64,000 nucleotides of DNA. Source: Todiramphus chloris collaris. Its lineage: Eukaryota; Chordata; Aves; Coraciiformes; Alcedinidae. The notes below the pieces were generated by a model that saw only the letters and a program-made list of their open reading frames with translations, did no database searches and was not told the DNA's origin. The stretch lies in the NCBI GenBank assembly GCA_025345505.1, contig JANVCC010010406.1, positions 11,682,764 through 11,746,763 of the forward strand, written 5' to 3'. The position numbers and the translations under genes are program-made. Shown piece by piece: positions 35,487 through 47,694 of the stretch. Every line of letters starts with the position of its first letter. The stretch's first letter is position 1.

Positions 35487-36022
35487 GTTTTGGAAGAGGA
35501 AGAATTTCTCTGTCCCAGACAAATGTGTTGAGAAGCTTGGAACAAGAAGAGCCCTTTGATCTTTCCCAGAAAAGCCAAGGGAAGGGAATCTCATTTCATT
35601 CCGATGGTGAGAGTGCCAAGGGAAGCTCGGGCCAGGAAGAAGAGGAAGACAACTGCTATGAGGCAGAGCGGTACAGCCCTGTCACATACCATCATGATGA
35701 CAACAAGCTGTATGTGGCTCAAGATCTGTCTGGCAAACCTGAGTGCCTGATGAAGGACTTCAGAGAGTCCTACTGCAATGAGAAGGAAGAAGTGCTAAGT
35801 GAGGCAGGACTGGAGGAGAGAATAGGAAATTCAGACAAACAGGAGAGCCAAGGAGAGAGAGACCTTGAGAACAGCAAAGAACACCTCAGCTTTAGATCCT
35901 TTGAAAAGGCCAGACTTGGTCACTCTCTCTCTGATTACTTGTATTTCAAGCACAGGAACAAGAGTTTGAAAGAACTACTGGAAAGAAAAATGGAAAAACA
36001 AACCATGCTTATAGACATTTAA
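35487..36022 (+). CDS. ZNF366: ZNF366, last coding exon (residues 555-732, stop)
   Basis: 536 bases starting with the last two bases of Gly555, then FGRGRISLSQTNVLRSLEQEE. It encodes the regulatory tail. PFDLS (577-581; 35552-35566) is a PxDLS-type motif for the CtBP corepressor. It is followed by an acidic stretch (EEEED at about 605-609), an AQDLS sequence (632-636) where human is recalled to have a second PxDLS-like site, and DYLYFKHRNKSLKELLERK near the end. LKELL (715-719; 35966-35980) fits the LxxLL nuclear-receptor box. This is consistent with reported ZNF366 interactions with CtBP and nuclear receptors, though which motif is used cannot be read from sequence. The stop is TAA at 36020-36022. 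Confidence 0.96.
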
Positions 36023-36165
36023 AATGGACATTTTAAAACAAGTGGAAAATGGGGACCAAATAGCTTTTAATATGTACTGTAATTTACCAGAGCCTAGAAG
36101 TTTGTAGTAGTCTTTAGAAATAAACAGGCCAGATTAATAAAATAATTTAAGGTAAAATGCATACA
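36023..36165 (+). other. ZNF366: ZNF366 proximal 3' UTR
   Basis: AT-rich sequence after the stop, containing two canonical AATAAA hexamers. The true mRNA end is not visible. Use of the first signals would give a very short 3' UTR, and a longer one running into the following AT-rich sequence is possible. Confidence 0.5.
36119..36141 (+). terminator. ZNF366: Two candidate poly(A) signals
   Basis: AATAAA occurs at 36119-36124 and again at 36136-36141, about 100 bases after the stop. Cleavage would be expected 10-30 bases downstream, but there is no strong GT-rich downstream element, so these are only candidates. Further AATAAA hexamers occur, for example near 37714 and 40743. Confidence 0.4.
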
Positions 36166-38288
36166 TTAAGACAATGAAGCAGTCCAGTCCAAGGTCACCA
36201 AGAAATGCAATAGGTATTGAACAATAACATTTTTATACTTATCCAGTTGATGTATAAGCAGACAATGGGGTGGGCACAAAAGTTTATTTTCCTTTTCTGG
36301 GGTGTTAGAGGCTTATATGTAATTTTCTAGTTATCAAGAAGCAACATACTTTAGTGTTTGGTTTATTATCTGACTAAATATATATGAACACTTCTAACCA
36401 TACATCTTAAAAAAAAAATTGAAAATACTAAATATTTCGCAGTATAAGCAACAGTACTATTAAACATGGTGTGCATGAAAGTGCTGTCACTCTCAGAACT
36501 AACACAGTCCAAATGCTTTAATTTACTGAAGTGGATGTTAGTTCAACCACTTACAATGAGAAATGGGAAGCAAATTAAGAAGAAATAATAATGTGTGAGT
36601 TAGTGACGGACAGCTCTGTAAGGCTTTGAAAGGACTGGAATTTATGATGATCACAGAAACTTTTCCTCTAGCACAAGAGATGTTTGTGCCTTTCTATGTT
36701 TTCAGACAGTATGGGAGTATTCAGCAATACTTAAAGTGAAGTAGCACGGACAATGTTGACATTTTGTTCTACTGTCTGCTCAGACCAAAACATCTAATGA
36801 GCAGCAGCAGCATACAGCATTTTCAAGTCTTAATGTTATTGCACATAAAACAATACATGTCATTTCACTGATAAAATTTTGCAATTTTGCTGTTTATCTC
36901 TTCAGTTTATCTTGGCTAGTAAGGATGATTTTTGAATACACATATCTGATCAGATTTTATTTTAGAAGGTATGGCAAAAAAGAGCTCTTAGAGAGCATGC
37001 AGTGCCTCACAATAGAAAACAGGTTTTGAATTTCTCCTTAAAAGAGTCAGATTTTTTCCCTTATCAGCATGGCTTGACCAGTAAGCTCCAGGTCTTTCAG
37101 AAGAATTTCACTCAACGCCAATTTTACTGAGTCGTTCCCAGTTTTCATCCTCTGATTCCTATCCAATTATATGATCATAAAAAAAAAGATGCTAAAAGCA
37201 CATTCCACTAAGCACATTGTATTAATTGCATGAGTAGTTTGACCGGCACCTTGATTCCTGCATATTCAAGGCAGATGACAAACAGCCCCACACCATCCTA
37301 TTATATCCTATTATAAGGAACTAAAGATTTAATAAGTCATTTAATTAGTCCCACGTCATTCTGACATCCCAGCTCAAAGGTTAAAATCCATATACATGGT
37401 ACATCTTTTCCAAATGTTACTACCTTCTTGACTTACCTGCCAAGTTCTTGATTTGAAATGCCTTGCTATCATACTCAATATATAGCAAGTTATAATTCTA
37501 TATAGTTATATACTTACTGCTTGCTAAGGCTAGAGTCATGTAGCTACAGCTCTTTGCCATTATAAGAAACCACTCACAGAACTAAAGATTCTTACACTTA
37601 CAGTTAATCAGTGCTCACAGGGCAGCAGCCCTTATTCATCTTATAAAACTAGGTTTGTGTAGTCTGAGGCTGCAGAAGACAGTTTCATTTTTCAGGGCTC
37701 AAATACGGTATAATAAAGATTCTGAATGAAGAGCAGAGAAAGCTGTTGATAAAAGAATCTGTAACATATGGGGATTCTTCTAAATGCAATTAAATCTAAA
37801 ACTGATGTACATACTTTTAAAAAATAAAATGGGTATACCAAATTGGAGTGGAATGTAAGTCACTTTAGGACTAGAATCAATGACATCTTTTGCTTTTTTT
37901 CTGTGACAAAGTTTTTTATCATATATATTCAACTTCCTTGCTTCCACTCCTTGAAAAAGGAGATATTTTTATTTCAGGTAAGACCTTGTGATCAAGCAGA
38001 AGAACCAGAAAATTTTCAGAGTAATGTGTGTAACTGCATTCATTCTTGGACTAGAGGGGAAACAATCAGGTAGAAATTCATCATGGTCTAGGATCTTGTC
38101 TCAGAAAAGGGAACAAGTCTTTTGGTCTTGGCAATATCTTGTCTCTGCCAGACAAAAGCTCCTATTTGAGAACCTATACACACAAGAGTCAGGAGTTACT
38201 GACTCTTAGAAATGAGTTTCTCAAGGTTGTGTAGTTTCCAGATGTGCAAGATTCAAGATCAGTCCCAACAACCTATGCAGCCATATTA
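36166..38288. other. Gene-free AT-rich sequence, possible distal 3' UTR
   Basis: About 2.1 kb with no coding content recognised. It may be partly transcribed if ZNF366 uses a distal poly(A) site. No mobile element was identified. Confidence 0.45.
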
Positions 38289-38748
38289 GTCCAGCTCTGG
38301 AACCCTCAATATGAGAAGTATAAGGAGCACCTCTCCTGCGAAGAAAGGCTGAGAGAGTTGGGGATGTCCAGCATGAGGAAGTGAAGGCTCCAGGGAGACC
38401 TTATAGTGGCCTTCCAGTACTTGAAGGGGGCCTACAAGAAAGCTGGGGAGGGACTGTTTGCAAGGGCATGTAGCAATAGGATGAGGGGCAATGGTTTTAA
38501 ACTAGAGAAGGATAGATTTAGATTGGACATGAGGAAGAAGTTTTTTACTATGACAGTATAGAACAAAGGAACAGGTTGCCTAGGGAGGTGGTGGAGGCCC
38601 CATCCTTGACATATTCAAGGACAGTCTTGATGGGTCTCTGAGCATCCTGATCTAGTTATGTTTCTGTTTACTGCAGTGGGGGTGGACTAGGTAAGCTTTA
38701 CAGGTCCCTTCCAACAGAAAACATTCTATGATTCTGATCCTATGATAT
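38289..38748 (+). mobile_element. CR1 LINE 3' copy
   Basis: A 5'-truncated CR1 in + orientation. It starts with CCAGCTCTGGAACCCTCAAT, then jumps to GGAGCACCTCTCCTGCGAAG, which suggests a ~60-base internal deletion relative to typical CR1. It continues through the ACTTGAAGGGGGCCTACAAG block to a CATTCTATGATTCTGATCC tail. Its ACCTTATAGTGGCCTTCCAG block differs from the copies at 22 and 47.7 kb, so it belongs to a different subfamily. Confidence 0.92.
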
Positions 38749-41700
38749 GCGGAATAAGCAAGGAATAAAGAACCTGGTTGAAATTTCTAGAATGGTGATC
38801 ATACAGATGAGTTGAGCTTAGCAAGTTCCTTCAGTTCTGTTGCGGGCAAAGCAGAAACACCTGCAGTCCTCCCTTTGCCCTCCCTGTTGTCTATGCATTG
38901 GAGAGTGTTATGGGACAGCTTAATAATCCTTAGAAAGAAAGAAATGAAATATAATATATCAACAGCACTCCAGGCAAGTGGAGCAAAGGAGACATTTTCA
39001 TCAGGCCTCGTCTCCCAGTAGATAACATCATAACCAAAAAATTATGTCTACTGAGAAAATACAGTTCCCAGTTCCCATACAGACCTCATAAGGTAAAGTG
39101 TCCGATATGTCCTTAGGAAAGGAAATCACTGCAAACAGTTCAGGGTTGTCTAAAATTTTAACCCAAACACTTTCAACCGCACTGTCACTACAGCCACTTT
39201 GTCAGCTTCTGGAATCCCCCTTCTCATTGGAGCAAAAGCAACTGCTAACTACATGCAGTCAGATGGAAAGGAGTAGATGTCCCCAGAAAGGCGATACTAT
39301 TTGTGAATCAGTCATAATGTGAATCTTTTTTTCCCGGGTTCTTCCTAGAAAGTGGAGAACATTCCATTACAATGAGGCCTTGAGACCATGCCCAGTGACA
39401 TAGACACACTAAGCTAATTCACAAACATCCAAGGCTAATTCTTGTTAGAACAGTAAAGAACTCATCTAAAACTGTATGTCACCAGTCAGAGAAATTGCAA
39501 ACAAAACTACTACTGAGATAAGGAGGCAGTGCTAAGCGACCCAAGTAAAGAGATTTGGAGATGATAGTCCTTCCTACTGCAGAAGAAAATACAGCTGGAT
39601 CTATGACACTTGTTACAAAGAGGCCCCAAGGGACAAATGAAAAAGTGAAATAACAGCCTTCATTGTAAGCACCTAGCTTTTCAAAAGTAAGTTATTTTCA
39701 TGCTATTTACATTGGCACTGTTTTGGGAACAGACAGTAACAGCCTTTGCTTTTTAACAGCTTTGAAAATGCTTTATAGAAATTTGCTCTCATAATGAAGT
39801 TATTTCCCATTTCTAATTTTTGAGGGATTAGTTTCCTTGTTTTGCTTTGAATAGAGGCTCAGAAATGCTGCAGAGACATTGCCTGTGTCCTGGACCTTGG
39901 TGGACACATTTTCTTTTTTTTGTCCTTCCTAATCTAAGCCAATCTACCTCCTTGCTCTATTGTGGGGGCGGGAGAAAGGTATTTATCTGACTGTCTCTGC
40001 TATTTCGGTTTTCAGCAACACATGAAACTAAATCCCAGTCTCCACTACCTTTTTATTAAATCACATCCATATCATTTCCCTGCATCATTACATGGAGCCT
40101 AACTTCATCCTCCTGGAGAGCAACAGAGCAAAAAAGAGTGGCCACAAACAGGCGCAACTGAGATGCTTTCCAAAAAGAATCCGTGATGAAGAGAAGTAAA
40201 TTGGCCACACCATAATGAGGAAGTGAAGCCATGTGAGTTGTTAGATTAGAGCCTTTTCTGCTTGATAAGGGCAATGGGGATAATTCTGCAAGATACTATA
40301 TAGAACAGTGTAGGTGGATGAAAAGTCAAAAGTTGGGTTAGTAAAACCTGTGCATGAAGAAATATGATGTATTTACTGAGAAAGTGAAATTGTAGGTAAC
40401 TCTGGAACAAGATGGTTTAAGTCTGGCCATCAGGACTCAGTCACCTCCTCATGAACCTGAGTTCTGGCTGCTGGGCAACCTTCAGTCTGTGAAGGCAAAA
40501 ACTTTTTTTAGCATATTAAAGGATAAAATACTTTATGATAATATTACAATAGAAGAGTATCCTGTGCTGTATCCTATAAAATAAGTTACTGGAAAGACAA
40601 AGTAATGCTGTTGCACCTACATTTTTGCAGCTCTGTGTTTGTCTGCTATGTCATTCTCCGATTTCTTTCTTCTTATGGTGCTGCTGGACTCTACTGTTAT
40701 AATTGTACAGTTAAGAAGTGATGTATTGTATTAACTTAAGCAAATAAATATGTACTGGAGAAGCTGCTGTACTTTGAATTGAAATGGATCTGGAGTTCTT
40801 GGCACTCTAGCTATTTTATTTAGTAAATGCATGGGGCTGGTCTGACTCAGTCATGCTTCATTCAGCACCACCGAAGAACGGTTCTTGTAAAAAGAAGCCT
40901 AAATTAGTGATGGAGGACTAATTCAAAGACAAGAGCTGCCAGGTCCTCTGAGGTAGACAGATCACTTTATTATTACATATTGGAGGGAAGACATAAAGAA
41001 TGCTCTGTAATAATTATGGCATTTGATAACTTGTCCTCGGACAAGATAAAAAAGAAAAATGTAATCCGCATCTTAAAGATGTTTCAGAAGCTTTGCACCA
41101 TGTGAAATCAGAGGAACAAACAAACAGAGATGTTATAAGATTCGAGTTAAGGAAGTAGGAGTACCTTTGTAAGTTAACGAATAAGCAGAAGCCTTTGAAC
41201 TCAGAAGATCAGAGTTTATTTTTCTAAGGGAAAACATCAGTTTTAAGTGATGAGCTAACTCTTGGATTTGTTTGTTTTAATGAAATCCCGATGGAATTGG
41301 CATCATCAGAATATTTTAAGCTGTTTTTTTGAGCACATGGAGAAAGCAGCTGAAATGTTGACTATAAAATAATGTAAATAGCAAAGAAAATAGAGATAAT
41401 CAGTTTCTAATTCTCAGAGATATTAAAGAGGTACCTTAAAAAGTGTAAGAAGGCTTATATAAACACTAGAAATACATGTAAAAGGCTAAAAGAAACAGAA
41501 CTAAGCCTTTTTTGCTTTCTTGTTTTTTCATTCTTCCCCCTGCCCCCCACTTCTGTTTTGATTGCAGGTAACAACCACTGTGAAGATTGTAAGAGACCAG
41601 TACATAAGGAGGGTAGATGGGGAGTGACCAAATTGATTCCCATGTGGCTCAGTATCAGTAGTGGTTAAAGCTTCTTCTTTGCCAGTTACATAAATATAAT

Positions 41701-44700
41701 TTATAAAAATATGTGTTCAGTCCTTCTCACAAATTTCCTTTTAACTTTTATTGAAAACTGAGATATGCTTGTTTTTGTCTTCAAACAAGCAGAAATTAAG
41801 TAGAAGAAAGACCCCTCCAGTGTTCCCAGGAGGCTTTTCTGTGCCTGTAGTGAAATGGTGAAATGCCCAGTATATCTATTTTCATGGAGACAGCCAAATT
41901 AATGTCAAGGATATGATAAAAAGTGGTGAATCATTAAAAGGAAAAACAACTCTATTTAGATACAAATTATATGGGATATCTCTGAGAAAAGCAAGTCACT
42001 GTCAAGATGCAGTGTGTTAAACCTTTAACATTAAAATTCTATCTTAAATAACAAGGCCGAATAGGCAGTCTCTTGTCAAATTTGTCACATTACTACTCGC
42101 TATGGCTTGTGTAGTGTGATACAGCTACATGTGTTTGCCCACAGATGCATGATGTAAAAATCTAATCTAAAAACTTATGCAGGATGTCAATCATTCCAGC
42201 ACTTGTAAATGATGAAACACTAAATAGAGATCACTGCTAATGTTGTTTCCAGATATGATATGATGCTATGTTGGATCACTCAGCATAAATTTCCCTACTG
42301 ATCAGACTGCAATGAAAGTACAGCTGAACAGAGAACAGTGACTTTGCGGATAAACCTTCTGGTGTCCCACCACTTTGTTTACCCTCTCTGAAAAAAATAC
42401 TGTCTATCCGGTCCAATTGTGTAAACGGTTTAATTTGGATGGAGACAGACACCATTCCTTTTGAGTGAATTACTTTCTGTATTGGAAAATCTCTTGTAGT
42501 GTGAGCATTTTTGCTCAACAGACCTCTGTCAATTTACATCAGTAGAGAACATTGGCTTGTGCTTTTGGAGCCAGGATTGCCTGGTTTCCCTGTATTTTTT
42601 TCGGTACTTAAGTACCCTTACAGTTCTAAATGGAAAATCATTAAAGAATACATTATTACTGAGACACTAATTAGCCAGTGAAAAGACAGGGTACAATAAA
42701 ATGAGTATGATGGAGCTGTGTGAAAGTAAGAAATGTATTTCTACCCTACGGAGACTATTATAAAATTAACAGAGATGGGAACAGTATAAAGATGATAGAC
42801 AAGGTGTCACTGAAATGTGTCTAAAAGAAATACAGTTTAGCAAGGTTAGTTGAAGATATAAACCCAGGAAAATATCTATCAATACAGAGTGATAGCTTGC
42901 CAGGGAATTCCACAAGCTGCTTAATTCTTTACAGACCTTACCATTTTCTACTACAAGCTATAGGACTTTTCTAGAAACACTTAACTCTTGATCTTTTTCA
43001 TTTGTTTCATAGAGGTAATTTTAAAAATCAGTACATAAAGCATTTATACAAGAGATGGAATCAGCCCTCCAGCCATTTATGTAAATATAATGAAAACTAA
43101 TAACAATGTTGAAATCTTGCTGTGCATAGTACAGTCTTGGAAGTCCATGAGATGAGCACCAAAACCAGACAGGTCCAAGATAAGATAGATCTGATAAATA
43201 CATGCACAAACACTGCCTGGGAGCAGAGTGACAGACAAGCAAACAGAATGATAGACCCAGGTGCACCTAGTATCATTTCCAAAAGTCATCACTAAGAGTA
43301 CATCACATTAATCCTTGCTTCTGAGCGAGATGCAGGTGTAAACATTTTTAGATGAATCTTTAAAAAATTATTTCGGTGGTTTGGGATTGCAGTTTTCAGA
43401 TTACAGATGGAATATGCGAGTAATAGCAGGCAGTGGGAACATACAGATTCACTCACATTGGACAAAGATTGTTAATCTCCCTTTTATCTTTATATGCCAT
43501 GAATTAGCAGGATGGTCAGACAGAGTATAATTATAATGCAGGTGTTTCCAGATGTGGGTTCGTTCAACTATACATGAAAAAATGCCTTTAGATTGACAGC
43601 AACCATAAAATCCTGCCAATAAGTTTATGAAGGGTGGTCTCATCCCATTCATATCGTCCCAGAACACTGGCTTCATAAAGCATCACAGACAGTAAGCCTT
43701 GACTTGCTCTAGTGAAAGTCTGCATTTGTAAGAGCATAGTTAAAGGTCCCTTTGCCAAAAATAATCTGCCACTTTCTCTTTTCTGCATCTCAAGCACCTC
43801 AACTACAGTGTTACCAAAAGGAGAGGAGCACTTGCTTATATGGCAGAAGATTTTCCACATTTTGATTTTTTATTTTCAGCTGTCTTCAACTTTTGACCTT
43901 AAAATCTCAACCTGAATTGCCATGAGTCATGCAAAAAAGAGTTAGGGGAGCAGGGAAACAGCACCATAATTTTGGAGATCTAGGTTGATTAAAAAAGTAA
44001 GTTTTCTCACAAATATTAAACACCTTCCAATCCGTATATTAAACATCATTACGATTTCTTTCATTTTAGAGCTTCTTTACAAAGTTAACATAAAGATGAG
44101 GCCTAGTTGCCCAGCAAGTAGAAAGCTATCCTACACTGTTCAAACCTGAAAACCTTCCAAAATAATTTAATTTAATATGTCGCTTTTCAAGACTTACTCT
44201 GCAGTTTTTTTCTTATATTGTACTTTCACATTACTGACCCTCCTGCTGCTTTCTGAAGCAGTTATGCAGAAGCATTCCTGAAAGTAAGGCTGCCAGAACA
44301 ACTGCAGCTACCTTGCCCTGCAGCCCTGTTCTCTCCAGCCAAGGCATCTCCTCAGCTGGTGCTTCCTGACCACAGCATTTTACCAAGTGGTTACTCACCT
44401 TTCCAGCTAGGTCTTGTGGGGTGCAAGCTGCTGCAATTGGTTTTGCAGGGAAGACGTGAGCTTTTTCCCTATCGTGTTAGAGGGTGACAATCTTCAGACA
44501 GATACAATAGCTCCTAGAACCAAAACGACTGTGTGGCTAGGGTTGCCCCGTGGCCCACAGTGAGGTTGGAGCCTCCTGCTGCTGGGAGAAAGGGATGCAA
44601 AAGTGTACAAAAAGGGACTACACTACATCCATGTGTCACCACTATCACGAGTAACCATGTATACTTTCTTCCATAAAGCTCAGTCTGAGTGGATGGAAGA

Positions 44701-45184
44701 GATGGTGTCTTGTTTTGATTTGCTCTGTGCATTGTCAGGAATTATTTACAGAAACATGCCTTTCAGGAGATCATGAATACATTTGGGAGCAGCCAGTACT
44801 GTTGAAAACCAGCCAAATAGCTCCTCAGGGGAGAAATGTGCAGTCATAACTGAGATGTAATTGTGTATTTTACTTCTAGCTTCTCCCTGCACCTACCCCA
44901 TCTCCATTTTCTGATGTCCTTCAGTACTGCAGGGTACAAGCCAATCTCATAACACCTCCAAGTAACCATCTGACAAGGATAGCCAGTCCTTACACTCCTC
45001 TTACCATTTTTTTTTTTACAGATTTCCAACACCTTTAAAGCAAAGTTATATCCCAAAACAGGAGTTTTTCCTCCAAGCACTGGAGAAGCAGGATTTTGTC
45101 CCTGACTGCCTCTCCCCACCTCACTGCTCCCACTGACAAATCTCCCTCACTGAGTGGGTGAGGTCACTTGGTTTCCACAGTGAT
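38749..45184. other. Intergenic, no gene recognised
   Basis: About 6.4 kb of AT-rich sequence with scattered short open frames on both strands. None resembles a known protein, and no RNA gene or mobile element was identified. Confidence 0.5.
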
Positions 45185-45311
45185 GGCAGCACTCAAACCC
45201 ATTCCTCTTTTGGTCAGAACCCTTCTCCTCTCACCTTCTACACTTTGGCAGAACTCAAACCCATTCCTCTTTTGGTCAGAACCCTTCTCCTCACACCTTC
45301 TACACTTTGGC
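45185..45311 (+). repeat. Tandem duplication, two copies of a 62-bp unit
   Basis: Unit 45185-45246 is repeated at 45247-45308, with two mismatches by eye and a few bases of a third copy. Each unit contains CCCATTCCTCTTTTGGTCAG. No flanking structure suggests a transposon, so replication slippage or unequal exchange is the simplest origin. Confidence 0.95.
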
Positions 45312-47694
45312 TTCTGCTAACCTTTGGGTATTTCACGTCACAAGCTGAATGATGTCGTGTTAGGATATACTTTTTTTTTATTATGGTGGGCTCATTTGTG
45401 AAAGGAGGAATAACATCACTTGTCTCAAGTGCTGTCAGACAGTGCTCCATGTCTTTTCTAGCAATCTTATTTTTTTTTTTTCCCTTCTGCTCTTTATTCC
45501 TGTTGCTTGTTTTTTATTCTTTCCTCTAAGCAGATGTAACTGACACATCCTCTCTTCAGGTGGGAAAGAGTAGGTAGCTATGTCAGTCAGACTATAAGAC
45601 TGAATTAAAATACAGAGATCAAAACTGCAAAATGCTAACTGCAGCTGAAGCACATGTTACGGTTCACTGTGCAAGAAAATAATAGTAGCTTCATATTTAT
45701 GGTAAGTGCAGTTGCACTGTCCATCTTAAAATGAAAATTTTCATACTCTTGTCTTTAGCCATTTTCGGGATGTTGTTTTTAAAAGGGTACATTTTAAAAC
45801 TACGATCCACACGAAACTTGAATTGACTTTCAGGATTGATTTTCACTTTATCGCATACCAATTGTAACATATATGAGAGTAAAGAAGACTTCATGGAGCC
45901 AGTTCAGTGTGTATGAAAAGCATCCTAGGTCTGTTCCCTGTCTTAAATAGGCAGCAGATTGGGCCTGACAGTCAGAACAGCAGTTGCCTCACCCACCAGC
46001 GATGACCATATCGACCTGAGCTGTGCTGTGCACAGGCAGGGAATTGCTGATCAATGTAGTCCACTACACCGCTGAAATGGAAAATGGCTTTAGCTGTCCA
46101 TTGAGTCTGCTGCCTGGTGCTTACACATTCAGCCCATTAAATGAGGAAGGGATGTCCCTAAAACAGGTGCCACTAGACCTTTCAACTTCGAATCCCTGAC
46201 CAGCTGCCAGTTGGATATTTACAATAGAAGATAAAACAAGGTTTCTGAGAGCCAAACTTCCTTTGCTCTCTTTTCCTCTTTTCATGGCTGAGCAGACTCT
46301 GATCTGAAAATGCTCCTGTGCTGGTGTCTGAATAGAGAGCATTACCATGTTAAAGTGCAAACCTGCTCCAATTTGACTTGGCTTTTCAATTTTGAATGGC
46401 ACACAGCCAACTTGCTACCAGTTGGGTTGTTCATGCTGCAATAGGAAGTAATCTTCCTGACATGCAAACTTCCTTCTTCTTCTGCCTGAGCAGCAGTGTA
46501 TGCAGTCAAAGATGCTGAGCTAGATACAGAAAAATTTGACCCTGTAAAGTTACGAGTCTTACCCAAGGCTGTACTTCAGCTTCATTGTGCTAGCCAGTGG
46601 TAAAAAGCATTACCCATGGCAAATCCTGGCAAGACAGAAAGGAATTCTTGCAATAGGGAGTTGCTGTTACAGCTCATGTAGCAGCACTTACCTCATATTC
46701 AGATGGAAAAGTGATCTGGAACTCTTTGGTAAATAAAAGAAGGCCATGGGAAGTGGTAATCTAAACTGGAATTCAAGGTGCCACAGCAGAGTTTTATTGC
46801 ATTCAGATTGCTGTCAAGAATGTTAACCTATTTGCTGACCTACTAGAAAGGACTTCATCATCTGCAAGATCGGCCTGCAATGGATTTCATTAGTGTGGTC
46901 ACTTGAGCTGATGCACAGTATTCTTCCTGGAGGACAGCAGATTAGAATAACTGTCTATCCCATCGATGAACATCAAGGCACTAATGCAAGCCACATGTTC
47001 GTATAAGAAGCTGTCTTTAGATCCTTATCTGAAGGGGAAGAAGAGGCTTGGAATAACAGGAGGAAAGAAATGAGGAGTCTATATTTTAGTTTTCAACTGA
47101 AACAAAGATGTTCTGGTACTGCTTACACCCTCACACTCATAATTTTTTACTCATTTGCCCTGTTGATTATACCGTTGTATCATGGCTATAGCTGTGAGAC
47201 TGGTTTACACTCAAACTCTGAAATCAAGGTGGTAGATGTTGGAGATCTACCACACTGTTCAACTCAGTAACTGGAAATCAAAGTCAGTGAGAAGACCACA
47301 TTTAGGAAAATTAATGTAACTGGAAGTTCTTTAATACCAGTTGTAGGCTCCGTGTTGTACAGTGCATTTTTCTAAGCTAGAGAGATAAGAAATCCACAGG
47401 AGGAATAAAGTAAGAGTACTCATAGAAGAATATTCTATGAATAAAAATCCCCTCCAAGCTGCTTCATCATTGCGACTGTGATGGTTTTGAGTCAGTTCCC
47501 CATGAACATATTTCACCTTTTGCTGATCATTTCCACTAGTTTCCCAGAAGAAGACTGAGAGTTGAGCTCAGGAAAGGGGTATTGTCACAAAACTGCTTGT
47601 GTCACAGGGGAGAATGTGGGTTCGCATTGGCTGAAAACAGCCCAGGCCAGCATCCAGAGAGCTTTGTCCAGCAATGAGGACCTTGTGCTTACTA
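45312..47694. other. Intergenic, possible degraded coding remnant
   Basis: No intact gene. The + strand between about 46020 and 46960 contains several protein-like open stretches in shifting frames, the first being a 59-codon open frame at 46020-46199 that ends in TGA. This could be a decayed pseudogene, but no family was recognised. The rest is unremarkable. Confidence 0.35.

Larger units (their letters stand above)
23741..36141 (+). other. ZNF366: ZNF366 locus, coding exons to first poly(A) signals
   Basis: This is the span of the ZNF366 coding gene. Four coding exons join into 2199 nt (1296 + 192 + 175 + 536), 732 codons plus stop, close to the 744 residues recalled for human ZNF366. Introns of 2243, 5493 and 2320 bp have GT-AG ends and phases 0, 0, 1. 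Family-specific landmarks are the SRKRKSMPTKMP block, DLCNFGFQFYR, VDVNLQIDDSYYVDVGG, eleven tightly conserved C2H2 fingers and the C-terminal DYLYFKHRNKSLKELLERK. The paralogue ZNF710 has a related finger array but is not expected to share these N- and C-terminal blocks. The reading frame is intact with no frameshift or premature stop. Confidence 0.96.
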
